Source: Cristatella mucedo (taxonomy: Eukaryota; Bryozoa; Phylactolaemata; Cristatellidae). Taken from it: a stretch of 64,000 nucleotides of DNA. A model generated the notes under the pieces. The model was not told the origin of the DNA. It saw only the letters and a list, made by a program, of their open reading frames with translations, and did no database searches. The stretch lies in assembly GCA_009760855.2 (NCBI GenBank), contig WPIO01000267.1, positions 62,501-126,500 on the forward strand, given 5' to 3'. Positions 42,929-56,814 of the stretch are shown in pieces; position 1 is the first letter of the stretch, and each line of letters begins with the position of its first letter. The translations under genes and the position numbers were made by a program.

Positions 42929-43093
42929 TGAGCCTTATTGGCTCGCTAGGTAAGGTGGTCGCTTTTCACGACCTCGGCCCCGAGGTCGTGGGTTCGAATT
43001 CTGTTGTGGGCGATCCTTTGTCACTGCTGCAAGCGATAGTGATAGCCATCAAGGCTGTCTGTTGCTATTCAAGAAGAGGCTGTTAAATCAGCT
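42929..43093 (+). mobile_element. tRNA-derived SINE
   Basis: The head has an A-box-like TGGCTCGCTAGGTAAGG and a B box GGGTTCGAATTC behind a strong hairpin (CACGACCTCGG...CCGAGGTCGTG). The body (GTGATAGCCATCAAGGCTGT) and end (AAGAGGCTGTTAAATCAG) match copies at 60.6 and 22.0 kb. The arms do not fold as a full tRNA, so it is not a functional tRNA gene. Confidence 0.75.
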
Positions 43094-44282
43094 TGTATTT
43101 ACTTTTATTTCTGTTTCTACGGCAACACTTCACCTTCTGCTTCTGCAGTTCTTGCTTTATGTAAGGCTGCTGCTGATTCGAATAATTTAGTGCCAGTAGA
43201 GGTGGTGCTTCTGCAAAAAGTGCTGAGTCATATGCAGCAACTGTTTGCTCTACTCAAATCGTCTTCGTAGCATTAGGATCAAAGTGGCATCAGCTCATAA
43301 TTGTTTTAACTTTTTATTTAAGCAGAGATTCCAAGGCACTAGCTTGCTGTAAGCAATGATAAGCAGCAGCTGCCTAAGTATTGCAGCCACATACACACTG
43401 GGCTGAAAGCACTTAAGCCTTGGCAGCTCACTGCTGCCTTCCGTGATGATAGAATGTGGCTTCGACAGCAACGGTGTACTAGCAGTTAGCTACTGTCATA
43501 AGCCATTATTTCTGCTGCATCTGCAGCATCAGCTATCGCTGATGCAGCTCCGGTCCCCAGTCTCGCAGCTGCTGCCGCTCCTTTAGAGGCTGACATTGCT
43601 GCTGCAGCTGCTCCTGAGGCCTAAACGTCGTGAAGCTTCGGAGCTGCCTGAGATTGGCCAGAAAATCGAACCATGACATGCCTATAATCATAGTAGCGAG
43701 ACCTGCTTAGTGCCCCCTTCCCCTGCACAAAAGGCAGGGTCTGCCGGAGACTACTTCGCCAGCTAAAGAAGCAGCCTTGCTGATGCCCTAGTACCCTCGT
43801 GATGCTTTCTTTGCTTTGTTGCAGCTGGGCCACTCACTCGAGCATGCATCGCCGCCATAAGAAGCAGTTGCAGGCAAGCAGGCTTTGGTTCCTAAAATGG
43901 TGCCGAAGTTGGATAATTTAAAGCCAATGCTGCAGTGCCGTGCGAGGAAGCAAAGAGGCAGAAGCATGGTTCTCTTACAAAGACGTTCACATCTTGGCTG
44001 TGCCGTGTGCATATCCCGTAAAGGCAGGGAGATTTTTAGAATTCGCCTGTTTAGTGGCCTCAATCAATCCTCAATACCTAACCTCTATCTGTGTTAAACC
44101 AGTTGGCAAATTCTGGATTATTGGTCACAATGATACGACGTGGATAACAGAGTAATGCTCCTTACAAACCAAAAAACATGAGGGCCCCAGCAGTAAATGA
44201 ATGCCGCACCATATGCACTAGTTCTAACCTCGATAGTTATGAGCTGTTGCCACTGACCATATTGAGGCATGAACTGCATGCA

Positions 44283-44341
44283 GTATATATATATATATAT
44301 ATATATAAATAAAGTCAGTCATATATATATATATATATATA
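44283..44341. repeat. Paired TA microsatellites
   Basis: Two (TA)n blocks flank AATAAAGTCAGTC, directly at the 3' end of the SINE that follows. Confidence 0.85.
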
Positions 44342-44482
44342 ATTCATCTGTATTGGGCCCTAAGATAACTTAATCTCTATTTAGGCGCTTTACATATGCC
44401 TCGGAGCTCGAGCCCACGACCTCAGCAAGACCTTGGTCCGGGCAGGCACCTCAACTAGACCAAACCAGCCCGGCATAATCAA
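44342..44482 (-). mobile_element. tRNA-derived SINE with L2-like LINE tail
   Basis: On the minus strand the head carries an A box TGGTCTAGTTGAGGTG and a B box GGGCTCGAGCTCC. It joins directly to GTAAAGCGCCTAAATAGAGA and TAAGTTATCTTAGGGC, the 3' end of the LINEs in this window, and then an AT repeat. The structure implies that the LINE machinery mobilised it. Confidence 0.7.
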
Positions 44483-47400
44483 AGTCCAATGAACGACACT
44501 TACAAGGATTCAGTGCAGCATGATCGAAATTTTTTGCTAAACTAGATTGACAATGATAACAAGGCAGAGTTTTTCAAGTGGCATTTCGGAATCCAAACAA
44601 GAAGGAAGACGCGACAAAATGGTGGCCAATGAATGATTGGCAGCGGCAGTGCAAAGACAAGGCTGAGTCGAAGGCAGGAGAACTTTTTGCTCCGAAACCA
44701 AAAGTTAGCTGGCGCACGAGCTGTCAATTAATTGTGGATGCACTGGCTGAAAGTGGCCCTGCCCTACTTCTATATGAAGCACTGCAGCTAGTGGACCCAA
44801 CTGTGGCTGTGCTGTACCAGCCACCAGTAGAGACTAATGCACAGCCATACCGGGTCTACTAAATTGTACGTCAACAATGCAACCGCCCCGAGCAGGAAAG
44901 TGAGGGTGGTGCTTTACGAAGCATCTTGCCCCTGAAAAGTGCTGCCCCGACTCGACGAGTCAGTCGGCGATGCAGAAACGGAATGCACTCCATCGACGAA
45001 CGGTTGGCTGATGAAAGCAGCAGGATCTGCCAGGTAACTCGGAGGGAATATGCCTAACACGCACCTGCAGAGGCTGCAAATATCGAGGCAAGAGTTGACT
45101 TCAAAGAGCTCACTACTGCTTTCAAAAGCGAAGCAGAGATTTCCCATCTGTCAAGCTAGCTTGCTAGAACATCGATTAGCTTTTGACTTCAATACAAATT
45201 TCATCAAGAACAGTAGGAAGGATTATTGCAGGTTGGCTAAAGCACAGCCTTGTTGGTGTAGTTTGTCAGCTAACAAGGAAATGTGAATTAGACAGGAAAC
45301 GTGCGACTACAGTGGTGCAATACAAGCCAGATCATACGACTGGAAGGATATGAAATTACCCCAGTGATTTCTCTCAGTGCTTTCCTCAGACCAAAATAGG
45401 CTTATGAGTCAGTGGTGGGGTCATTGAGATTATGAACCATCAGCTAGTCAGCCACTGCTTATAACAATACGTACCTTCTCGTTTGTAATTTCCTCTGCAT
45501 GATGCAGTAGCATATGCTGTAGATGCATTTAGTATATGCTGTAGATGCATTTATTGCAGACACAGTGGTATTAGCCACAGCATCATTTTCAGGTGACAGA
45601 GCAAACACAGCCTCTGAACCAGCGTAGACCAGCAGCAGCAGGTGCAGCAGAAAAATCGTTGCCAAACGCACACAATGTTCGATAGACAATTGCAGCATGA
45701 CAGCAGACCGCTGCAGAACTACATGAAAGTAATCGATAGTTACGAATTTAAGTAATCGCTTCTCATATCCCAGATTCAAAACGTAAATAAAGCGATGCAT
45801 TAAAATAGTCGTGGTGACTGTTATTATGCTGGTTAATCTCCGGCCATGAAAGAACGAAGCATAACAGAGGCCGGGAAGTTTCAGCTGGGCCAACTCCCAG
45901 TATCCTGGCAGAAGAGTGACTGAGTAGATGGGGGTTCTCAGGTAGAAAATGGCCCTGCACTGTGATTAGGGAGAGCTATGAAGCACCTGGAACAAGAAAC
46001 CGTGTGAGCCAGACAGTAACGTTGAATGAAGAGTTCCTTACTCTTTATATCGTTGCCATCGGTAGGCATGAGGCTGTGTGGTCTTGACTTGAGGGCCAAG
46101 ACTTGTCCGTGTAGCTCATCCGTAACCCTTTTTACAGGCCGCAGGGTTTGTAGCTCGGAATACTGGATGGGTTGAGATAATTAGTATTGAAATACTACTC
46201 TCCTATCTCTCTTTGAATCTGCATCTGTGGTATGTGAATGTAGCACGATGCATTGCAAGCGGTACAATCTTAAGGTGTGCTTAAGCAGAGTAAACGAGCT
46301 GCTGCCAGATTCAAGCAGCCGGCAGTATTGACACCTATGTGAGGAATCAAATGGATGGTTTAAAAAAAACCACAGCAGTCGCAGTTGCTGAGCAGCCTCA
46401 TTAGAGGACAGAGGGAGGGGAGCAGCAAATGCTGCAGCATAATAAGCAGCAGCTGCTTCCGCCTCAGAATGAGCAACTGCATCCTCTGGGCCAGCATCAA
46501 AACAGCAGAAGCCGGCATTAAATAATGATCGTAGCCACACAAACGAACCTAGCACGAATGTATTGGAGCTACGGCTGATTGCTAGGAGCCGGCGAACAAA
46601 AGAAGCAACCATGATTTTGGAAGATAAAGGCAGCAGCCAACGACGCTTCTAGTGGCATAGCAAAACACAGTAAATAATTGACAGCCAGAGTTTCGGATTC
46701 ACTCGGATTTCGCTGCCTGGTCATCGATGGAAAATGTGTGTAGTCTTCCCGTGTGAGCCAGTGTAATACTAGCAGCCGTACCGACGTGAGCCGGAAGCAC
46801 TCCCTAACCTCTTGGTACCTTTCCTTGTTAAAGAGAGACATTGGGGTAGCTCCACAGGCCCTTTGTCTACCTGGTACTAACGAGAGGCTTCAGGAAGGGC
46901 ACGCTCAAAATTTGGCTCTACTACTGCTGACCATTCACTGTCGCACCATACGGTTTTACGGTCACCCTTCATGATGCTAAAAGCTTGCATCGCAAAAGTA
47001 TGGACTGCGAAGGTGCTCGAAGAAACGGCGAAACAGAAGAAGTGCTTAGACCGGCGAGACAGCTATCGGTACAATCTGTGATTGACCAACCTAACAATAG
47101 TTTCCATTCCCTTAAGAGCTGATGCGTTCCAGCTTTGCAGATCTCCTCTTCGCATTATTTGCAGCCGCCTTGGGGAGTTTTAAAGGGAAGCATCGGTTCG
47201 CATGAATCCGGTGTGCCAGATGCACTGACAGATGAATTGGCCAATCAGCCCAGTTTTGATGGCATTGTAAACCTCGATTGCACACCAAGTAAGGCGTTTG
47301 CGTCCTCTTGTTAACCTTACTCTAGATGACGGTTGTAGCTTGAATTGAAACGTTATTGAACGTGCAGGTGCATGGAAAACATTCGAGAAATAAGAAGGGT

Positions 47401-50400
47401 TCGGAAAGGCAAAACAGCTCTCGGTGAGTCACATCATCGTCCTGACAATGGTTTCGGTCACGGTCAGCGCTTATAAGTTCCAGCACCACACCTATCTTAT
47501 CTTCCTCATTTGCTAGTGATAGCTCAAACGTAGCATCTGCAACCTGAGCCGACTGCAATGGCAGCAGAAGATGCAGCAGAGGAGTCGTTGTTAAAGGGGC
47601 ATAACGTGGAAGAGAGCACAGCAGCACGACTGTAGCCGGCGGCATGACAACATAAAAGTGATCCACGATCACGAGGCCACCTAATGACAACTGGCATTGC
47701 GTATTCAAAACATTACGAATTGAAGGCATTAAAATTGGTTCGATAATTAATATTATGCTGGCCAAAAACTGGCCGTGAAGAAATAAAGCTTTATGGAGGT
47801 AGGAGAAACTCTGCTTGGCGAGTCATAGAATCAAAGCAAAAAAAGCAGACAAAATGGGGGTGCTCAGGCAGACCATAGCCCAGCACTATTCTATTGCACT
47901 GCCTAGGCAGAACCACCGAACTGCAGCTGTGCGGCAGCAACCGGGAGTATGAACACCGTCGTGAGAAATGGAAGGATCGGTTGAACAAATACCACAGCAG
48001 TCGCAGTTGCATGAGCACCTGCATTTGTTGCAGCTAGAGTACAAGTATGACAAAAAGTTGGAATGCAGCTGCAAATGCACAGCTTATGCAGCATCAGCAA
48101 ATGCAGCAGACGTAACCATCAAAAGCATATGTTCTTGACAGTATGCGATATGTCTAATCAGAAGAGTAGCAAGGGACAGAGCTCACCCAGATTCAACAGG
48201 TACCAGCTCTTTCGACCGTCAGCCTATCCATGGCACCTACGAACGCATTTCAGAGGCCACTACTCACTTTCCAACATTAATAGGCTGCACTTTACAAGAG
48301 TTTAGTTTTTTCAAGCTCTTCCTGAAAGCACCTATGTCATCTATCTTTCAAGAAACAAAAGTGCTACACGAAATCACATTTAGTTCTCCCTTGCCGAGAC
48401 GACCTATGTTTCCATCTTGTTTGAGCCGTGTGCAAATCGAAAAAAGCAAATCACATCTTGTACTTTTGCATGCTCAATTTCTAGACAAAAAGCTCGTACC
48501 CTCCATCGGTCAATGTATTCAACCTTTCAATTATAGGTGGCACGCTTACGCGCCGACAATAAAAACGGGTGGATGACAGAGTATTATTCGTTCAAAACAG
48601 ATTATCATGAGGCCACAACTTTGAATGAATGCTGAACCTTATGAACTCGTTCTTACCACGACGGGCGAGAACTGTTGCATGCTGACCATACCAAGAGCTA
48701 TCTTGCATGCCAAAGCAGGCATTCGTCGCAGGCAGTTCTCACCCGTAAAGAGTTGCAGCCAAGCAGAACAAGGACGTTGATGAACTGATAGCAGCATCAC
48801 TAGCACAGTTGCTATCATAGCAGGAGATATGTGCAGACCTGCTCGCTCGACTGGCCACCGGCGAAACGAGTCGAGACATTTAGCCGATAGACCTGCAAGT
48901 CTTCCCATGTCTTCTTCTGAGCAGCAGGTGCTGCAGAGTAATTTTTTCAGCATGCACAACAGTCGCATTAGTACATTGCAGCACAACGGCATGCTTCTGC
49001 CGGACAAGATTGATATCGTCCACATTACCCAGCCAAATTTGTCGACAGTAACTGTGGATGCCAAACTTGAAGGAGCGGCACAACGAAATAGGCGTTGTAA
49101 TTGACACTATACTTGCCAATGTATGGCGTTGGCAGTGGCAGAGCATAGACAAGGCTGAATCAAAGGCAGGACAACTGCTTGCTCCGAAACAAAAAACTTG
49201 GCCGGCACACAAGTAGCTAATTATTTGTTGATGCAATGGAAGAAAGTGGCATCGCACTACCTCAATGTGGCGCACCGTGGCCAGGGGACCCAACTGCTGC
49301 TGTGTTTTACAAGCCACTAGTACTGACTGATGCAACGCTTGGCTTGTCGATCAAAGTGAGCCTCAGAGATACGGGCCACCGGTAATGACCAGAAGAGCGT
49401 GAAGGAAGCAGACTGTGTGTTCTACAATGAGCTGATATTGAACAACTTTAACTCTGGCGTCACGACACCGACGTCGTCGGACGGCCAGAGCTGAGCGCAG
49501 CAGACGTCGAGTTGCTGAGCAGCGAGCCGAGGCAGCTCTCGACTGTAAAGGACGTCAACGTTTGCACCCTTGAGCAGTTCCTACATTGGCTCACGAAACT
49601 GCCGAAGCTGCGGTATCGCATGTTTGGACCATGCCTCATCTGTATTCATGAAGATCAGTCCTCTGCCTAAGAGGCCTAGTTCCCAATCTGCTAAATCATC
49701 GGCATTGGCAGAGCTATCGGCGGTGCTACTGCCAGCACCACTAGCAGCAGCCTTGAGGCTGGTGCTAGCCGAGGCAGTATCGCCCGTGCCGGCCCACAAC
49801 AAACATTATATACAACCCATATACAACACGAAGCCTTTCAGCGAGACACAAAAGGATGCAGGACGGACATCCTGAGGAAGAGTCTGCAGAAGTGGGTGAC
49901 TCGTGACATCAAGAGTATCATACAAAGGGATGTCGACGAGAATGTCCTGCATACCATGGATTTTTCACTAAGAAAGTTGAAGGGTGCATCGTCGGTACCA
50001 CGTCGTGACGTCAGTACCATGTCGAGGCATCTCACGACGGAGGGAGTGGGAACGTAAGTCACCTTATTGCTTATGATGCCGTTCAGGCGGCCAGCTCGGC
50101 TGAAGCAGACGCTCCTGCACCTGAGCCGCCGAGGAAAAGACGAAAGAAGGGGATAACTCCGGAGAGTGAAAAAGACGCTGCTTATTTTGAGAAACTCAAG
50201 AAAAGTAATGAATCTGCAAAGCATAGCCGCGACCCAAAAACGTTTTAACTTCTTCAAGTGTAGGAGCGGCATGAGGCTTTGGTGAAGACCATTGCAAGGC
50301 TGAGGGCCGAGCATTCAGCCGTCGTCCAAGAGTAACACAGGATGCTCGCAGGCCACGGCCAAGTACGGCTGGCAGCACCACGACTGCTGACAAAGGCCGA

Positions 50401-53399
50401 CGAACGAGTATAGCTGCTGGTGCCTACTTATCATCAGTGTGCCAATATAAGGTCGATGAGGCTAGTACCTCATCTTCCAGCTTTCCTGCTTCACCGACAA
50501 ACCTTGACCTATAACTCAAGTACCTTAATCTTGAGGTTGATTTCTACAAGTGTAATTTAAGCCCGTAAATGGCTGCCGTTTTAGTATAGGCATTCAGGAG
50601 ACCATGAAGTAGGCATAAGGCTAGGTTACGCGTGCATGCAGCTCGATGCATGAGTGGGCATGCTCGGGAGCTTTATGGGAGTTGTTGCCTTCTTAATGAA
50701 TTCAAGTGGCAGCAATTGTCTGGACCAAATCAACGAGCTCAGCTCTTCGACAAATACATCTAACGCTTCTAATGTGACGTCAATAAAACTTCCGTTGTAT
50801 TATTGGGGAAACAAACACCAAGCTGCTATTTTACAATACGGAAAACTCGGTCCTGTGCAGGAAAGCCAGGGCGCAGTTAACGAAGAACCTTGCCCCTCAT
50901 TAGAGCAGCTCCAACTCGACGAGTCAGGAGAGATGCTGCAGTCTGCACTCTGTCGACGAACGTCAAGCTGATGAAAGCAGAAGTAGCTAGCCGACCACTC
51001 GGAGGAAGCAATCCTGACCATGCACCTGTAGAGGCTGTGACATTCCAGGCAAGAGGTTGTATGCCTAAAGCCGACATCAAAGTGCTCACTGCTGCCATCG
51101 AAAGAAAGCCGAAAAAGTAGCTTCTATTATGCTAGCTTGCTACAATAACGATTAGCTCTCAAATCAATAAAATGTCTTCCAGAACCGCCCAAAAGATTAT
51201 GGCTCCTTAGCTACACCACTGCCTTGTTTACCCACTTGGTTAAAATAACAAGGTAATGCAAATTAGAAGGGAAACGTGCGACCTTAGTGGAGCAATACAA
51301 GTCAGCCCATGATACTGGAGTGATATGATAGTTTCCCAGTGGTCTCTCTCAGGGCTTTCTTCAGACCAAAATATTTGTATTAGTTACTGGTGACACCGTC
51401 GAGATCATGAACCCTCTACAATTCAGCCAGTGCTTATTGTAAAAACTTCCTCCAGCAGGATATGCTGCAGAAGCATTAATTGCCGACACCTTGACATTAG
51501 CCACAGCCACACTTTCACGTGATAACAGGAACGCAGCCTTTGAGCCAGCTGCAAAGGCAGCAGCTGTGTGCAGCAGAAAACTCACTGCCAAATGCAAACC
51601 ATGGGCAAGAGATAATTGCAGCACGATAGCAGACTGCTGCAGGTCAACGTGAAAGTATCCATGATTATGAGGCCATGTAATGGCTTCTAATATCCCCGAT
51701 TCAAAACGTACATGAAATAATGCACTTAAATTTGCATGGTGTTTGCCATTATGCTGGGCCAATTCCGGCCATGCAAGAACGAAGGTGAAAACAGGCCAGG
51801 CAATTGCAGCTGAGCGAATTCACAGTATCCCGCAGAAGAGTGGCTGAGAAGATGGGGATGCTAAGGCACACCACGGCCCTGCACCAGTGCACTGACAGGC
51901 CAGCCGAACGAACTGCAGTGGTACAAAAGCAGCCGGCTGTAGTGACACCGTAATGAGGAATGAAAAGAGTGGTTAAAATAAACCGCACCAGTCGCAGTTG
52001 CATGTGCATCCATATTAGAAGAGCAGAGGAAGTGGAGCAGCAAATGCAGCAGCATATGTAGCAGCTGCATCCACATCAGGCTAAGCAACTACACCTTGTG
52101 AGCCAGCCACAAGCCAGCAGCAGCTGGCACAGGACAGTGATCGTAGCCACAGGAACGAACCTGGTAGTAACGTATTGGAGCTACGGCCGATTTTTCGGAT
52201 CCGATGAGCGATAGCAGCGACCATCATTTTTGCAGGTGCAGAGAGTCGCCTAGAATCACTCTAGTGGCAGAGTGATTTCCAGTCAATAATGGACGGTTGG
52301 AGTTTCGAATCCACTAAATGAAATATTGGAGTTTAACTTGCGTAATTTCCAGAAAACAAGCTCCTAACCGATATTGGCGATGATCCCTGTATAGAATTCT
52401 GGATTATAGATTACACACCCACACTAGACAATGACATGGCTGAGTATTGGTCATTTAAAACCAAATGACATGAGGTGCACACATGTGAACGAATGCTGAA
52501 CCTTATGAACTCGTTCTTACATCGACAGGTAAGAACTGTTGCCGCTTACTGGGCGCTAACTTACATGCTGAGACTGGCATTCGTCGATGGGATTTTTCAC
52601 TCGTATAGAGTCGGGGCCAAGCAGAAGAAGGACGATGACGAACTGATAGCTGCTGTGCAAGCTGATGCAAGCATAGCAGGATTTTCGCGAAGAACTGCTA
52701 GCTTGGCTAGCCGACGGCAAAAAGAGTTAAGATGTTGAGCCGATAGACCTTCGAGTCTTCCCACGTCTTCCACTGAGCAGTAGCTATTCTTAAGTGATTT
52801 TTGCAGAATGCACAACCGGAAGATGGGCGAGAAGCTCATAACGGAAGGGTGGTTTTGGAAAGAAAACACTCAATCTTAACAGCTACGTCTTCTTTCGACT
52901 GTCAGCATTTTGATTGTGACCAGCAACACACTTCGGATGCCATCACTTACGTTAAAAAATAGTATGTTGTGCCTACAAGCAACCTTTTTACAAGCTTCTT
53001 CGAGAAGCATTATAATTATCTATTTTTCAAGAAATAGTGGCAATTTATCAATTCACAAATATGGCTTTGTTAGGCAGACCACTCGTGTTGGCATTTTTGG
53101 TGTGTAGTGTACACATTTCATAAAGAAAGGAACACTTTGAGAGTGAGCCTGCTTTGAATATAGCAAACCATGATTCTAACCTCTATTGAAGATGACCCTT
53201 TTATTGGATTTCTTGATTAGATGTGGCTTGTTTATAGATCAATAGTGGGACGGTCGATGCCAGAGTATTGATTCCAAAATATCCTACATCTGGGCCACCT
53301 TAGTGAATGACTGGCATGCCTCAAGATATCGTTCTTTACTCGGTGGGCAAGAACTCTTGCCACCGTCTATGAGACAGATATGGGAAGGCAGGCGGAGAG

Positions 53400-53891
53400 A
53401 TGGAGCAGGAGAGAGAATGCCAGGAGTGAAAGCTAGTGTGAGAGAGCAAGGAAAAGAACGAGAGAAATTTAGCGAGAGACAAAGCCACGTATATGAAGAC
53501 TGCTAAGAATAAAGGTAAAGCTACTGAGAGAACGAGAGAGCAAGGGAGGGAAAGATAGAGCTTGGGAGACAGAAAAGGAGAGAGAAAAATATAGAGAAAG
53601 AGCTAGGGAGCCTGTGAGGTCTAGGGAGAGATATATACCTGAATACTTCCATTGAGGGCTAAAGAGAGAACTAAGGAGAGAGCGAGAGAGAGAGATAAAC
53701 ATAGATTGTGAGAAAGATAGGCAGGGAGCTAGACTGAGAGGTAATGAGAGCGAGAAAAAGATAACGAGGATGGGAAAGTGAGAAACAACTAAGCACAGAG
53801 ACACGTGGAAGACAACAACAGCATGTGGAAGAGAAAGCAAGAGAGCTAGGGACAGCATGAGGTAGGTAAAGAAAGAGTGAGAGTTGGAGAA

Positions 53892-53946
<55 letters not shown>

Positions 53947-54110
53947 AAGAGAGAGAGAGAGAGCAAGATGGGGGTATGAAGAGAAACAGAGACTGAGTGA
54001 CAGAGACAGAGACAGAAACGGGGAGAGAGAAAGAGAGGAGAGAAAAAAGAGACAGAAGGAGAAAGACAGCTCGGCAGACAGCGAAAGATAGCTTGGGAAG
54101 GAGTGAGAAC

Positions 54111-54182
<72 letters not shown>

Positions 54183-54591
54183 TGGAGAACCAGGAAGAGA
54201 TGGAAGTAGGGAGGGAGGGAGAGAGAGGAACGGGAAGAGAGAGATTTAGGGAGCTACACCTAGGTAGACAGAGACCGCTAGGAGAAATGATATAGCTACG
54301 GAGGGAACAAGACTGCTTAGGAGGGAGAGAGAGAGAAAGAGTTAGGGAGAGAGAGAGAGAGCGATAAAGAGAGAGAGAGAGAGAGGGGAAGAGAGAGGGG
54401 AAATTGGAGGAACACACAGGCTACATGGAGACACGCAAAGATAGAGTAAGACAGAGGGAGAGTGAAAGGAAAGAGAGAGAGAGAGAGAGATGTGAAAGAG
54501 AGAGTCAATTAAGAGAGCCATAAACAGAATGAAATAGATAAGCAGAGAGAGAGAACCATGTCGGGGTACAGAAAGTGCCACAGACAAAACA

Positions 54592-54653
<62 letters not shown>

Positions 54654-54765
54654 GCCGAGATAGACAGACAGACGGTGAAGAAGTGACTGAGATAGGTCGA
54701 GAGAGAGAGAGAGAGACAGGGAGAGATTGAGAATGAAAGAGTGAGATAGAAGTAGCTCAATAAAC
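53400..54765 (+). repeat. Polypurine (GA-rich) tract
   Basis: About 1.35 kb of the plus strand is almost only A and G, with pure (GA)n blocks at about 53,897-53,960, 54,115-54,181 and 54,598-54,650. The long Leu/Ser open frames on the minus strand are translations of this repeat and not genes. Confidence 0.95.
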
Positions 54766-54975
54766 AATAAGAATTGCATTTTTAGGCTTGACGTGCACAG
54801 GGTCACCATCCTAGTACGTTTAGCCTTTGTATGTTACAAAATTCAGAAATGAGTACGAACAGTCGTTGCAGCAAGCCATGCCCACAGGCCTTACGGTTGC
54901 TTGTTTAGGGGGGAGTCCATATTACCAGCCTGTAGACTTACATAGTAATGCAGCAGAACACTCGAATTTTCACTG

Positions 54976-55260
54976 CTAGGAAAGCACTAAGGCACCACAA
55001 TAATAGTTCAGGCTGGCTAGTCTCACATGACAAGTGAATTTGAGGCTTACTTGATAATTCAGCATTCGGTCAGCCGGGCTGCTGCAATTGCCGATCCCTG
55101 GTGGTACCGATACCTCGCTTGCTGCTGCGTTGCTTTTACTTGGATAAATCGTCACAGTTAAACAGTCATCTTGAGTAGTTGGACACTGAAATTTAAAGCC
55201 GCTACTAGCAGTGATGCACTCAAGCACCTCGGCATCTCCAGAAACAACAAAAGCTTGCAT
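54976..55260 (-). CDS. Exon-like host segment, Cys-containing (copy A)
   Basis: The open frame reads VSGDAEVLECITASSGFKFQ and then CPTTQDDCLTVTIYPSK, with PPGIGNCSSPADRMLNYQ. It ends in CAA followed by GTAAGC, a good splice donor, so the exon probably ends after LNYQ near 55,046. Related, broken segments lie at 57.44 and 62.93 kb with matching codons, which supports real coding ancestry. I do not recognise the domain. The upstream acceptor is unclear. Confidence 0.45.
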   Translation of the reverse strand: MQAFVVSGDAEVLECITASSGFKFQCPTTQDDCLTVTIYPSKSNAAASEVSVPPGIGNCSSPADRMLNYQVSLKFTCHVRLASLNYYCGALVLS

Positions 55261-56814
55261 CAGTGGAGAGCTTTAAGGGAAGCACGTGTAGCAGGGTAAG
55301 AAAGCAGACATCGCTCTCTCCGTGAATGCAATCAAGCTTGACAAAGCCTAGCATCTTGAAGTGATGCAGGAGCTACAAGCCTGCCGTCGTAGCTAGTCAG
55401 TATTTCTCTTGTGAAGCAACAGCTCCAAAACAGCTCCAGAACAGCTCCAAAGGAATACTCCAGAACAGCTCCAAAGGAAGACTCTATGCGAAGATAAGGA
55501 TAGTCATGCAATTGGGCAAAATTTTCCATTTCTCGAACGGCTAGATTACGAACTCAGTGGTACATAAACAGGTGCTGGCTTATTCAAGCTTTCAAAGCCG
55601 AAAAAATAGCCCAGCCGTGTCTAGGTGGCTGCGTAGCAGCAAGCTCACTTGTCAAATATTTGACAGGGTTAGGTGGGATCCGGCAGTGAATGAGTGCAAC
55701 CGATAAGACTTCGGAACAACGAATACAGCAAGCAAAAGCTTCAGTTTGTCCTAGGGTGAGCCAGCCCTACTCCACGTTCCCAGGGTCTCGGGCAGGACCA
55801 GCAGGCTTAGCTATATCAGAGGGCTGCCCAGAAAGCAGCGCCGGCAAAGTCTTCGGGATCGTGGTATTCATGACGACAATAGGAAATAACTTGTAACTCA
55901 CTTGCAGATTCCGGTGCCGAGCGGTTGCTATTACTTGTCGGACCAGTGTCTTAGGCACACCATGCAGAAGGTGGACCCACTCGACGGTCCGGTTATTTGA
56001 GATTCGAGGTTCACAAAGCAGCTTTCCGAATGGTTCAGCAGACCATTGCGTACAGCTTGCACCTACAGCACGACCAGTACAAAATGGCGCCGACGTTTCA
56101 CAATGACAGTGGCGACGCATGCGCGCTGCACGGCGCTGCTGTGTCGGTAGTGACTCAGTCAGGCAGTGCAGCTTCCTGTCAGGTCATGGGTCGTAGCCCC
56201 TCCCCTCTCTATATGAACACTGTTGTTGCCCATGTTTGCGAGTGTTAATTGGGCTAATAAATATCAACTTTTATTTTCTTTCGCTTCTGGGGTGCTCCTT
56301 TTTAGCGACTTTTTGTAACTCTAGCGCAGCCCAGCAAGAAGCCAGGGCCTTTTGAAGCATTGCAGACTGAACTTATTTTGGCTTAGCGGCACCAGATGCT
56401 GCTAGGAACTTGAGGAAAAGCAGCAGGCGAGCCTACTCGTTTTATAGACTTGCTTCATCCGGTGCGATTTGTTAAAAAGAGCTTCTTGACTGCCAAGTAT
56501 TATGTAACGTACATTTCTGGACAAGAGATAGCCTTATGGGTAAGGGCATTCCCGGTGCCGAACCGAAGCCAAAAGGGTTCTGTAACTTATCGAGCGTTGC
56601 TGGCTTCTTGCCACAGTTACAAAATAGTCCCTAAAGAAGTGTTTTCTGAGTGCTTTCTGGGCAGACCTCCGATCTAGTTCAGCCTGCGTGTCCTGCCCGA
56701 AACTCCAGGGAGGCAGGCATTATATAGGTACATTAGTGAATTCCTAGCAGTGGAACCTAAAGTGTTCAGCTGCATTACTATATAGGCTTACAGGTTAGTG
56801 TGGTGCATTTAAGG

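Larger units (their letters stand above)
43440..53400. repeat. Complex array of related multi-kilobase units
   Basis: The same blocks recur in the same order. 44,590-44,850 matches 49,115-49,340, 44,895-45,440 matches 50,860-51,430, and 45,440-45,960 matches 51,430-51,870 and part of 47,400-47,880. 46,300-46,520 matches 47,960-48,110 and 51,940-52,090. The phrase GAATGCTGAACCTTATGAAC recurs at 48.61 and 52.48 kb, with weaker forms at 44.19 and 53.29 kb. Units are rich in GCAGCAG/CTGCTG. I cannot identify a coding product: open frames occur on both strands and break differently in each unit. A decayed gene family or a large unclassified element are both possible. Confidence 0.65.

Noticed and set aside
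42929-43020. A functional tRNA gene
   Set aside because: A and B boxes are present, but the arms do not form a full cloverleaf, and the same head plus body recurs as a SINE.
43621-52738. Host protein-coding genes from the many open frames
   Set aside because: Frames occur on both strands, differ between related units and show no known domain or consistent splice pattern.
53469-54809. Long Leu/Ser-rich open frames on the minus strand
   Set aside because: They are translations of the GA/CT repeat in several frames at once; there is no unique sequence or start context.
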